Assembly (NCBI GenBank): GCA_031370485.1 | Contig: JANMQK010000130.1 | Location: forward strand, 1 to 5,954 | Length of the DNA: 5,954 nucleotides | Direction of reading: 5' to 3' | Source of the DNA: JANMQK01 sp031370485 | Lineage (GTDB): Bacteria > Acidobacteriota > Polarisedimenticolia > Gp22-AA2 | Part shown: piece after piece, positions 1 to 5,954 of the stretch | How the letters are laid out: each line of letters opens with the position of its first letter | How positions within the stretch are numbered: position 1 is the stretch's first letter | Notes under the pieces: model-generated | What the model was told of the DNA's origin: nothing | What the model saw: the letters and a program-made list of their open reading frames with translations, nothing else | Database searches by the model: none | Translations under genes and position numbers: made by a program

Positions 1-2767
1 GCCACGTCGCGCCCTCTCCCCGGGCGTAGAGCGCCAGCGTCCCCGATGGCGGTGTGACGCCGGCGAAGGAGAACTCCGCGACGACCGTCTTGAGGATACG
101 CTCGCTTCCCCAGCCGATCGCGTAGCCGGGCAGAACGCGCACCGCCCCGTTCGCGAGGGTGTCCGGCGCGAGTCCCGGAGCGAGCGGTTCCAACGTTACG
201 ACCGCGTCCTCTTGGAATGCGCGCGGTGGAAAGTAGAGATGTACCTCACGGTTCGTGGTCCACGCGTCGCCACCCGTGAGGGCGTTGACGCGCGCGGGCG
301 ACGTCTGCGCCGCGCGCGGCTCCTGGTTGTCGATGATGAACGTCGAAAAAGCCGTGCCGGTGAGGCCGAGCGTGTCCGTGACGGCAAGGCGCAGCTCGTA
401 CGTCCCGTCGGGGAATCGGCGGGTATCGATGCGGGCGAGCACCCCCGTCTGCGGGCCGAACCACTCCTTGAGCCGGGTGGAAACGGGCGCATTCCACGAC
501 TCGGCCCCCGCCGGTCGGATGTCGATCCGATAGCTCTTGAGGCGCGCATCCTCGGCCGTGCCGAGGATGATGAGCGTATCGCTCGCCGCCGCGCCGAATG
601 CCGGCGCGGTGAGGACCGGGGCCGGCGGTGTGGCGTCGACCGCGAATCTCGCGCGGGCCGGGAACAGGCTCACTTGGCGGAGTCGATCGCGGGCGCGGAC
701 CTCGAACGTGTGGGGTCCGTCGGTGAGAGCCCCTCCGTTCCAGAAGTTCGTGGCGGCCCACGGCGACCAGGACCCGCCGTCCAGGTGGTAGGAGAGCTCG
801 ATGCCGCGCGTCTCGCCAAACGCCGCGGCGAAGGAGAGGGTGAGCTGGCGCGTTGCGATCAGCGTCGCGGGGTTCACGACCAGGACGGCCTGCGGCGGAA
901 CGCGGTCCGGCTCGAGGACCGTGACACCCTGGCTTGTGCCGATCCAGAGCCTTCCCGCGTGGTCTCCGATCGTCGAGAGGATCCAATCGTCGGCGAGTCC
1001 GTCGTCGACGGTGAAGAGCTTGAAGTCTTCCCCGTCGAAGCGGCTGAGGCCCTGGATGGTGGCGAACCACAGAATCCCGAACCGGTCCTCCACGATCGCG
1101 AACGGCCCCGCATAGCCGTAGAAGAAGTCCCCGAGCGGCTTGAACTGCGTCCGGGTCCGCGTCCGGGGGTCGTAGCGGCTGACGCCCTGCCCGTTGCCGA
1201 ACCAGAAGCGGCCCTCCCGATCCTCCAAGATCGCCCTCACGTCGTCCTCCGGCAGGGTCTCCCAGTTGCTGCCGTCGAAGTGCAGGACGCCCGTGTAGGT
1301 GGCGACCCATAGGTTCGAGGCGCGATCGACGTAGATCGAGTAGACGTAATGCAAGGCGGGGAAATCCTGTTCCGTGAGCCTCCACCAGCTCCCGGTGCGC
1401 GGGTCAAGGCGAGTGAGGCCGTGCTGGCCGGCGATCCACACGAACCCCGTCGAGTCCTCCAGGATCGCCTGCACGTCCGTGTCGGCGAGGCTGTCCCGGA
1501 AGGTGGTCCACGCTCCTGAACCCGGGTCATAGCTCGTGGCTCCACCGGGGCCAACAGCGGCGGTTCCGCACGCGAACCAGAGCCTTCCGGCGCGGTCCTC
1601 GGAGATGCCTCGGACCTGATCGCTCGCCAGACCATCCCCGCGGGTGTACTTGGTCCAGCGATCGGTTCGCGGATCGTAGCGGCTCACGCCGCTGTCGCCC
1701 GCGGCGATCCAGAAGGAACCGGACCGATCCTCGAAGATGGCTCGGTTGAGAGGCTCCCACGAGCCGAGCGCTCTTCCGAACGATTGCACGCTCGCGCCGT
1801 CGAAACGACTCACGCCCGCGTCCGAGACGCCGCCGCTCGAGCCGAACCAGAGATTCCCATTGTGATCCTGGTAGATCGCCTGGACCGAGCGCCCGGCGAG
1901 TCCGTCCGCTCGGGTGTAAAACCGCCAGCTCACGCCGTCGTACCGGCTCAGGGCGTAAGGCTGCGGGGCTCCGCCCCTGCTGAATCCCACCCACAGGTTT
2001 CCCACCCGATCGACGAGCAACGCGGTGGCGCTCGGGGCGTCGGTGTAGAAGTACTGAACGCTGGTCCCGTCCCAGCGGGCGACGCCGCCGTAGGCGAGCC
2101 CGAACCACACGTTTCCCGACGAGTCCGCGGCGACCGACGTCAACGGGGACCCCCTGAGGTAGCTCGTCCAGGTTGCTCCGTCGTAGCGGCTGGCGCCATC
2201 GCGGGTCCCGAACCAGAGATTGCCGGCCCGGTCCTGGAGCATCACCTGGACCTTGTCGTCCGCGAGACCCTCCGCGGACGTGAATCTCGTCCAGCCCACG
2301 CCGTCATATCGGGTCACCCCTTCGCCGTAGTCGCTGCCGCGGAGGCCAGCGCCGGTCGAGAACCACAGATTGCCGGCCCGGTCCTGGAACACGCCGGTGA
2401 CTTGCCCGCCGGTGAGGCCCGTGGGCACCGTAAACGTCGTGCAGCGCACTCCGTCGCACCGCAGGGCGCTCGGCAATGTCGAGAGGGAAGCCTCGCGGGA
2501 GAACCAGAGCGAGCCGCTCGGGTCCGAATAGAGGGGGAGGCCGGCGGGATCGATCACAAAGTGCAGACCGTCGAAGCGGATGGCGTCGAACCAGAGAGTC
2601 CCCGAGGCGTCCTCCAGGATTCTCGACATGCCGCCGCCGGGGAACCCGTCCTCGGCGCGAAAGACCTGCCAATCGGAAAGCGCGGGATCGGCGCAGCTCG
2701 CGAGCAGCGTGATGACCCCGGCGGCCACCCGAAGCGCCCGTCGACGGAGCTCGGAAGCTGGGGCCAT
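1..2767 (-). CDS. Reg_prop double beta-propeller lipoprotein (C-terminus beyond left edge)
   Basis: The frame is open from ATG 2767 to the left edge, giving 922 visible codons and no stop. Residues 1-25 form a lipoprotein signal: an Arg-rich start, a hydrophobic stretch, then LASC with Cys25. Residues about 45-621 hold fourteen blades built on a D-x-x-G-x-LWF core (for example QDRAGNLWF at 128-136 and 178-186), followed by SRYDG..W and often a dGL ending. This matches the Reg_prop repeats of two-component sensor ectodomains, and fourteen fits two seven-bladed propellers. Blades 1-2 are degenerate. Residues about 625-712 resemble a Y_Y_Y-type Ig domain (LSYHLDGGSW, HTFEVRARDR). Residues 713-815 are a second Ig-like domain (FPDGTYELRLAVTD). 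Residues about 830-922 (YFPPRAFQEDAVVTLEPL) look ZU5-like. No membrane helix or kinase domain is visible, so I infer a surface or periplasmic lipoprotein; its ligand is unknown. A GAGGG seven bases upstream supports this start. Confidence 0.88.
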   Translation of the reverse strand, partial: MAPASELRRRALRVAAGVITLLASCADPALSDWQVFRAEDGFPGGGMSRILEDASGTLWFDAIRFDGLHFVIDPAGLPLYSDPSGSLWFSREASLSTLPSALRCDGVRCTTFTVPTGLTGGQVTGVFQDRAGNLWFSTGAGLRGSDYGEGVTRYDGVGWTRFTSAEGLADDKVQVMLQDRAGNLWFGTRDGASRYDGATWTSYLRGSPLTSVAADSSGNVWFGLAYGGVARWDGTSVQYFYTDAPSATALLVDRVGNLWVGFSRGGAPQPYALSRYDGVSWRFYTRADGLAGRSVQAIYQDHNGNLWFGSSGGVSDAGVSRFDGASVQSFGRALGSWEPLNRAIFEDRSGSFWIAAGDSGVSRYDPRTDRWTKYTRGDGLASDQVRGISEDRAGRLWFACGTAAVGPGGATSYDPGSGAWTTFRDSLADTDVQAILEDSTGFVWIAGQHGLTRLDPRTGSWWRLTEQDFPALHYVYSIYVDRASNLWVATYTGVLHFDGSNWETLPEDDVRAILEDREGRFWFGNGQGVSRYDPRTRTRTQFKPLGDFFYGYAGPFAIVEDRFGILWFATIQGLSRFDGEDFKLFTVDDGLADDWILSTIGDHAGRLWIGTSQGVTVLEPDRVPPQAVLVVNPATLIATRQLTLSFAAAFGETRGIELSYHLDGGSWSPWAATNFWNGGALTDGPHTFEVRARDRLRQVSLFPARARFAVDATPPAPVLTAPAFGAAASDTLIILGTAEDARLKSYRIDIRPAGAESWNAPVSTRLKEWFGPQTGVLARIDTRRFPDGTYELRLAVTDTLGLTGTAFSTFIIDNQEPRAAQTSPARVNALTGGDAWTTNREVHLYFPPRAFQEDAVVTLEPLAPGLAPDTLANGAVRVLPGYAIGWGSERILKTVVAEFSFAGVTPPSGTLALYARGEGATW
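905..2635 (-). repeat. Fourteen tandem Reg_prop blade repeats (coding)
   Basis: These are degenerate protein-level repeats of about 36-50 residues inside the propeller lipoprotein. WF, WV or WI cores occur near residues 59, 88, 135, 185, 221, 259, 307, 353, 397, 444, 487, 522, 567 and 608. Blades 3-7 use a YDG, WDG or FDG turn before the next strand. Blades 8, 9, 10 and 12 instead use a DPRT- or DPGS-type turn (RYDPRTDRW, SYDPGSGAW, RLDPRTGSW, RYDPRTRTRT). That difference supports a 7+7 split near residue 334, at about base 1766. The blade count was made by eye; the two N-terminal blades are the weakest. Confidence 0.75.
2210..2391 (-). repeat. Near-identical 32-bp direct repeat pair in adjacent blades
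   Basis: Bases 2210-2241 and 2360-2391 are the same 32-base string except for two positions; both contain the core attgccggcccggtcctgga. They are 150 bases apart, exactly one 50-residue blade. They encode the QDRAGNLWF core of blades 3 and 4. Other blades share only the protein motif, so this pair looks like a recent blade duplication or local gene conversion. Confidence 0.7.
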
Positions 2768-2774
2768 CGGGTTG

Positions 2775-2779
2775 CCCTC
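2775..2779 (-). promoter_or_regulatory. Shine-Dalgarno site for the propeller lipoprotein
   Basis: On the minus strand GAGGG lies seven bases before ATG 2767. The spacing is good, and this is the only purine-rich core at a useful distance from a start that gives a proper lipoprotein signal. It decides the start in favour of 2767. Confidence 0.55.
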
Positions 2780-2827
2780 GAGAAGGAGACCGGACTCGTT
2801 GCGCGGCGGCCGCGCGGGAGCTCATCG

Positions 2828-2858
2828 ATTATGCCTCCGGACCCCGCCCGCCCGCCAA
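2828..2858 (-). promoter_or_regulatory. Candidate sigma70-type promoter for the propeller lipoprotein
   Basis: Read on the minus strand, TTGGCG (2853-2858) is followed after 19 bases by CATAAT (2828-2833). The -10 is a good match in a very GC-rich setting; the -35 is mediocre and the spacer is long. Transcription from about 2821 would give a leader of roughly 54 bases that includes the GAGGG site. Confidence 0.4.
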
Positions 2859-2907
2859 TTCAGCCGCGAGGCGCGGCCCGCCTCCGGGCATGGGTGCGAG
2901 GCCCTCG

Positions 2908-2924
2908 TGGAGGCCTCTCCTCCA
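2908..2924. repeat. Small inverted repeat between the divergent promoters
   Basis: TGGAGG (2908-2913) and CCTCCA (2919-2924) form a perfect 6-bp inverted repeat with a 5-base centre. GAGGCC also occurs directly repeated at 2898 and 2910. The element lies between the two candidate -35 boxes, where an operator for divergent genes could sit. In DNA this GC-rich such repeats also arise by chance. Confidence 0.25.
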
Positions 2925-2995
2925 GGCCGCGGCGGGGCCTTGCGCGGCGAGCGGGGGACTGCCCCGGGACCCGGAACTTCCGGAGCCGGACCACC

Positions 2996-3023
2996 TTGAC
3001 CCCTTGAAGAACGGTGCTAGCCT
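2996..3023 (+). promoter_or_regulatory. Extended -10 promoter giving a probable leaderless transcript
   Basis: TTGACC (2996-3001) matches the -35 consensus in its first five bases. After a 16-base spacer comes TAGCCT (3018-3023), preceded by TG at 3015-3016, so it reads TGcTAgcCT, an extended -10. Only six bases separate the -10 from the A of ATG 3030, which is where transcription would be expected to begin. No Shine-Dalgarno sequence precedes the ATG. Both facts point to a leaderless mRNA. Confidence 0.65.
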
Positions 3024-3029
3024 CCCGTG

Positions 3030-3776
3030 ATGCGCGAACGAGCCGCCACGCCGCATTGGATCCGATGGGGCATCCCTCTGCTGCTCGCCTCCCTCGCGGT
3101 CGGGTGCAGCGACAGGGTGAATGTCACCAGCGTGGCGAAGCCCACCGAGAATCGCCCGCCGCTCATCATCAAGAAAGGCCCCGCCTATCCATCCGGGCCG
3201 ATCGACGCCGGGACCTCGGGCCAGAAGCTCTACGTACTCGCCGGCGACCCCGATGGGCTCGACGACATCGCCGCGGTCCTTCTCGACGTCGGGTCGGTGG
3301 TGTTGCACCGAGCCATCGCGCGGCCGGGCGCCTCCCTGGGCTTCTGCGAAGGCCCATCCTACGCCCCGCTCGACACGTTCGACGTCATGCCCATCATCGC
3401 CACGACCTATCCGGGGATCTCGGACTGCCCGCTCGAGCCCAGCGGCGGCGGCTACTACTCCATCGAGAGCTTTGGCTTCGCGCCCGCCCTGGGGGGTAGT
3501 TCGCCGGCTTGCCCCGTCCTACCGCACCTCGAGAACGGCTCGGAGTTCTTCGGTGCCACCCTCGGCGGCCTCTGTTACCCCCTCCCGTTCTTCGCCGTCG
3601 GGGTCTACCCGCCTGCCGTCGCCACGCCTCGGAATATCTTCATCACCTACGCCGACATCGAGTACAAGGGAATCCGCGTAACCGTTTACGACGCGGCCGG
3701 GTCGACCGCCACCGCAACGTTCCCCGACCTCAGGCTGGTCTACCAGACGCTGGAGGAACGACAGGCCACGCCATGA
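3030..3776 (+). CDS. Small DPDG-type Ig/cadherin-like lipoprotein, function unknown
   Basis: This is a complete gene of 248 residues. The signal is a short basic N-terminus, the hydrophobic run WGIPLLLASLAV, then GC with lipid-accepting Cys26; the AVG lipobox is acceptable though not ideal. The mature part begins with a polar linker and NRPPLIIKKGPAYP. It then has YVLAGDPDGLDDIAAVLLD, a turn typical of bacterial Ig or cadherin-like folds, and ends with a matching strand (IRVTVYDAAGSTATATFPD). The middle, residues about 100-190, is an insertion rich in Gly, Pro and Tyr with four cysteines (106, 133, 161, 182) that could form two disulfides. No catalytic motif is seen. I infer an exported binding or structural protein, divergent from the propeller lipoprotein. 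ATG 3030 is preferred to GTG 3027 because the promoter puts the transcript start on the ATG. Confidence 0.85.
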   Translation: MRERAATPHWIRWGIPLLLASLAVGCSDRVNVTSVAKPTENRPPLIIKKGPAYPSGPIDAGTSGQKLYVLAGDPDGLDDIAAVLLDVGSVVLHRAIARPGASLGFCEGPSYAPLDTFDVMPIIATTYPGISDCPLEPSGGGYYSIESFGFAPALGGSSPACPVLPHLENGSEFFGATLGGLCYPLPFFAVGVYPPAVATPRNIFITYADIEYKGIRVTVYDAAGSTATATFPDLRLVYQTLEERQATP

Positions 3777-3950
3777 GGCACGCCGACAGCCTGGCGTCAT
3801 ACTCGCCCCGCTCGCGTCCCCCTGGCTCATGCGTCGCCGCGACGGCCGCGGCCCTCGGCCTGACGCGCCACCCCAGGGCCGACACGAGCCCCACGTCCTC
3901 CCCCTGCGGCGACACGATCGCCATCGTCGCGAATCGCGGCATGCGTGGCG
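3777..3950. other. Convergent intergenic region, no gene recognised
   Basis: This stretch lies between the plus-strand lipoprotein stop and the minus-strand TldE/PmbA remnant. It is GC-rich and readable in several frames, as expected at this composition, but no frame gives a recognisable protein. A weak hairpin, ACGCC (3780-3784) with GGCGT (3793-3797), lies just after the lipoprotein stop; it has no T-run, so I do not call it a terminator. Confidence 0.5.
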
Positions 3951-4190
3951 CTACCCGCTCCCGCTCACCGTCATCCCGGCGATCAGCAGCGTCGGGCAGC
4001 CGACGCTGCCCTCGAGCCTGAGGCCGTCGCCCACCGCGTCGAGATCGCGCAGGATGTCGAGCGAGCGGCCCGCCACGGTCACGCCGTCCACCGGGAACGC
4101 CTTGACACCCTTCTCGATCCAGAACCCCTGGGCTTGGAACGAGTAGTCGCCGGTCACCGGGTTGAACCCGTAGGCGCCCTGGTCGTCCAT
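3951..4190 (-). pseudogene. pmbA: TldE/PmbA C-terminal remnant (5' part missing)
   Basis: The 79-codon frame reads YGFNPVTGDYSFQAQGFWIE, then a KGVKAFPVDGVTVAG segment, a D-I-L-R-D-L-D-A-V-G segment and the ending CPTLLIAGMTVSG. From family knowledge this is the extreme C-terminus of TldE/PmbA, the non-catalytic partner of the TldD/TldE protease. That complex trims peptides such as microcin B17 and antitoxin CcdA. Intact members have about 430-450 residues, so over 80% is absent. The family match starts about five residues after the ATG, and an in-frame TAG lies seven codons upstream (4212-4214). No other TldE motifs are visible in the spacer or beyond it. Composition (75% GC in one counted line) matches the left half, so this is probably resident sequence cut by a rearrangement. 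An assembly join is the main alternative. Confidence 0.8.
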
Positions 4191-4319
4191 TCTTCTCGGA
4201 GATCGACCCTACGCCGCCCCCTGCGGCGCGTGCTCGTTCTGGTCCTCCAGGACAATCTGTGCCGCACGGTCCTACGCCTCCGCGGAAAACCTGCCCAGTC
4301 GGGCCATGACCGCATCTTC
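4191..4319. other. Spacer with stop codons between TldE remnant and glycosyltransferase
   Basis: Read on the minus strand in the TldE frame, this spacer has two TAG stops; the piece between them includes AQIVLEDQNEHAPQG. That loosely resembles a blade core (AILEDRNG) but is too short to assign. A GC hairpin, CGCCGC (4212-4217) with GCGGCG (4223-4228) and a 5-base loop, lies about 90 bases downstream of the glycosyltransferase stop. It could act in 3' end formation but has no T-run. The composition change falls in or next to this spacer. Confidence 0.4.
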
Positions 4320-5954
4320 TCAATGAACGGAGCCCCCGGGAATCCCGGTGCGGTTCAGGCGTCGCTCGTGGATCAGGTACCCGTTTCCCTGGAGTACGAC
4401 CGAGTACTCGGTCTTCAGCAATTGCTGGAGCTCCGGGAACTCCCTCGTCGTATCGCGTCCCGAGACCCAGGGCTTGTCCTCCATGGTGACCTCGATAATG
4501 AAGCGAGCCTTCGAGGCCTGCAGATCGCGCACGAACTCTCGGCGCAACTTCTTCACGTAGGGCGTGGAAACGTGGTGGTAGAATTCTTCGTCGTACAGGT
4601 AGCGCGTAGCAACGCGTGCCCGGACCATGAGCATGGCTTGAACCACGCCTCCCCCCGTCCAATCGAGCGGCTGGACCCGGTCCATCGGCCGCAGATGGGA
4701 TCGCAGGAATTCCGCGATCTCGTCGACCCTTCCACCTTTCGGCGCGGCGGGTGGCAACCCCTTGATCTGAAACCAGAATTCCCGCGGGGCGTGAACCTGC
4801 ACCGCGGCCGTCAGCGCGATCAACAATAGCGGGCCGAGCAACGCACTGCGCTTGATCTGCGACGGCTGGAGAACGAGGCAAAGCGAACCCAGCGTAATGG
4901 CCATGTACGTGAAGATGATCCAGTGGTAGGGCCAGAACTTTCCACTGAAGACCGGATAAATGCCATACAGTAACGTCAAGAGAGCCATGATGATCACCAG
5001 CACCCTGCTCGTCTTGGGGAGGGTCGGCTGATCGAGAACTACAAACACGCCCGCGAGACCCGCAAACAGCCACGGCACTTGGCCACCGAACCGCATGTAT
5101 CCCCGGACGAGTGACGTGATGTGGCCGAAGCCGGGCTTGGCCATGCTCAGATTCCCCGTCAGCTGCACGTAGTGCGGCCAGGACCGGGTCGCGATCTCCC
5201 AGAAGGCGGGCAAAGCCCCGTTCACCAAGAGGTAGAGCATCACCCCCACGATGGGGATTGCAAAGCCCACGATGGACACCGTGCTTGCGCGAATGCGCCC
5301 GGCCCACGCCCCCGGGGTCACGCCGCGCGCCTCTCCCGTGAAGAGCCCGAGGCATAGCACCGCCGGGAGGCCAATCGCGGCATGCGGCTTGATCGTGGAC
5401 GCCATCCCGAACAGGACGCCGATCCCCAGGTAGCGAGTGAATTCATTCAGCTTGGGAAGCGACGACGCCACGAGAATTGCGGCACTGATCGGGAGGATCG
5501 CCAGGTAGTCACGTTGCATGCTCATCACGGAGCCGAATCCGAGATACTCGACCCCGAACAGGACGACAGCACCCCACGCAATCCTTCGGCCGACCTGCCT
5601 GAGCCAGAACCAGGTGGTCGTCAGGATCGCCCCCAGCCAGATCAGATCCGCAATCCTGAAACCCAGATCGTCGTACCCAAAGATCGATACGTACGCCTGA
5701 TTGAGCAGACAGATGCCAGGCGGGTTCACTTCGAAAATGTCCCGATATGGTACATAGTGCAAGTGCTGCATGAGGTAGCCAATGTAGGCGTAATTCGGCG
5801 CGTCGTGAACCATACGCCAGGAGAGCGACATGAGGGCCAATGCGAGGAGGTAGGTCGAGAAAACGGTCAGCGCGACACCCGTGGCGACATCGCACAGAGT
5901 CCCGAACCTGCCGGTGGGGTGGGGCGAATGACTGCTCGCGGAGTTTGTCGGCGC
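4320..5954 (-). CDS. GT-C family polytopic membrane glycosyltransferase (N-terminus beyond right edge)
   Basis: There are 544 visible residues, ending at TGA 4320-4322; residue 1 here is the codon at 5954-5952. The protein is a multi-pass membrane protein of the GT-C fold (PMT/ArnT-like, GT39/GT83 style), which uses lipid-linked sugars at the periplasmic face. TM1 is about residues 23-46. It is followed by HDAPNY (Asp51, the likely catalytic acid/base of the first loop) and VPYRDIFEVNPPG (68-80), the classic post-TM1 motif. MQRDYL (146-151) and the KPHA segment (189-192) are further family-like positions. Roughly ten more hydrophobic helices end near residue 387. Residues about 404-544 form a soluble domain (DRVQPLDWTGGG, TRYLYDEEFYHH) common in this family. 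Acceptor and sugar cannot be read from sequence. The frame stays open to the window edge, with TM1 beginning upstream of the first possible start (TTG 5840), so the true start is probably outside. GC is lower than in its neighbours. Confidence 0.85.
   Translation of the reverse strand, partial: APTNSASSHSPHPTGRFGTLCDVATGVALTVFSTYLLALALMSLSWRMVHDAPNYAYIGYLMQHLHYVPYRDIFEVNPPGICLLNQAYVSIFGYDDLGFRIADLIWLGAILTTTWFWLRQVGRRIAWGAVVLFGVEYLGFGSVMSMQRDYLAILPISAAILVASSLPKLNEFTRYLGIGVLFGMASTIKPHAAIGLPAVLCLGLFTGEARGVTPGAWAGRIRASTVSIVGFAIPIVGVMLYLLVNGALPAFWEIATRSWPHYVQLTGNLSMAKPGFGHITSLVRGYMRFGGQVPWLFAGLAGVFVVLDQPTLPKTSRVLVIIMALLTLLYGIYPVFSGKFWPYHWIIFTYMAITLGSLCLVLQPSQIKRSALLGPLLLIALTAAVQVHAPREFWFQIKGLPPAAPKGGRVDEIAEFLRSHLRPMDRVQPLDWTGGGVVQAMLMVRARVATRYLYDEEFYHHVSTPYVKKLRREFVRDLQASKARFIIEVTMEDKPWVSGRDTTREFPELQQLLKTEYSVVLQGNGYLIHERRLNRTGIPGGSVH

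Noticed and set aside
212..1312. Long plus-strand open frame opposite the propeller gene
   Set aside because: Its composition is the Arg/Glu/Val-rich pattern of antisense high-GC DNA, and the opposite strand has a clear multidomain protein.
905..2635. Regularly spaced short repeats that could suggest a CRISPR array
   Set aside because: The spacing follows 36-50 codon blades, the repeats are degenerate at DNA level, and the reading frame is continuous.
1784..3007. 407-codon plus-strand open frame ending just before the small lipoprotein
   Set aside because: It lies antisense to the propeller repeats and runs across both divergent promoters; its apparent internal repeats mirror the blades.
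3027..3032. GTG at 3027 as the start of the small lipoprotein
   Set aside because: The -10 box and the expected transcript start favour ATG 3030; GTG adds only one residue and lies before the expected 5' end.
3774..3799. Terminator after the small lipoprotein
   Set aside because: The stem is only 5 bp with an 8-base loop and there is no T-run.
3780..3945. Short minus-strand frame containing MAIVSPQGEDVGL
   Set aside because: No recognisable family, no clear ribosome site, and it runs antisense into the end of the lipoprotein gene.
3730..5355. A 541-codon open frame on the minus strand spanning the TldE remnant and most of the glycosyltransferase
   Set aside because: Its translation is Arg/Gly/Pro-rich with no domain. 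It is the shifted frame of two recognisable coding regions and is open because of high GC.
5838..5840. TTG 5840 or ATG 5831 as the true start of the glycosyltransferase
   Set aside because: Either would cut through the first membrane helix, which continues upstream in frame to about codon 23 of the visible sequence. The start is probably outside the window.

Overview
This is a high-GC bacterial window with two halves of different character. The left half (about 1-4190) is strongly GC-rich: hand-counted 60-base lines run 67-75%. It holds two divergently transcribed lipoprotein genes. The right part (about 4320-5954) is clearly less GC-rich, with counted lines of 48-60%, and carries one membrane glycosyltransferase gene. 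A large propeller lipoprotein, a small DPDG-type lipoprotein and a leaderless-looking promoter on a GC-rich genome would suit Candidatus Eisenbacteria or a similar uncultured lineage (Gemmatimonadota or myxobacteria-like). That placement is an inference from style; no marker gene is present.

Layout: (1) Bases 1-2767, minus strand: one continuous reading frame of 922 visible codons that runs off the left edge. It encodes a lipoprotein with fourteen propeller-blade repeats of the Reg_prop type, then a Y_Y_Y-like Ig domain, a second Ig-like domain and a probable ZU5-like region. (2) Bases 2768-3029: the divergent intergenic region, with a candidate promoter on each strand and a small inverted repeat between them. 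(3) Bases 3030-3776, plus strand: a 248-residue lipoprotein with a DPDG Ig/cadherin-like fold and four extra cysteines. Its promoter places transcription start on the ATG itself. (4) Bases 3777-3950: no convincing gene. (5) Bases 3951-4190, minus strand: the last ~75 codons of a TldE/PmbA-family gene whose body is missing. (6) Bases 4191-4319: a stop-riddled spacer. (7) Bases 4320-5954, minus strand: a GT-C type polytopic glycosyltransferase, complete at its C-terminus and open to the right edge.

The two lipoproteins share a control region and may be co-regulated surface or periplasmic proteins, but nothing in the sequence fixes their ligand. The truncated pmbA end, the stop-containing spacer and the composition drop together suggest a rearrangement or insertion junction near 4190-4320. 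I see no tRNA, rRNA, CRISPR array, insertion sequence or recognisable defence system. The strongest candidate for something unusual is the fourteen-blade sensor architecture used on a lipoprotein with no kinase visible in this window.
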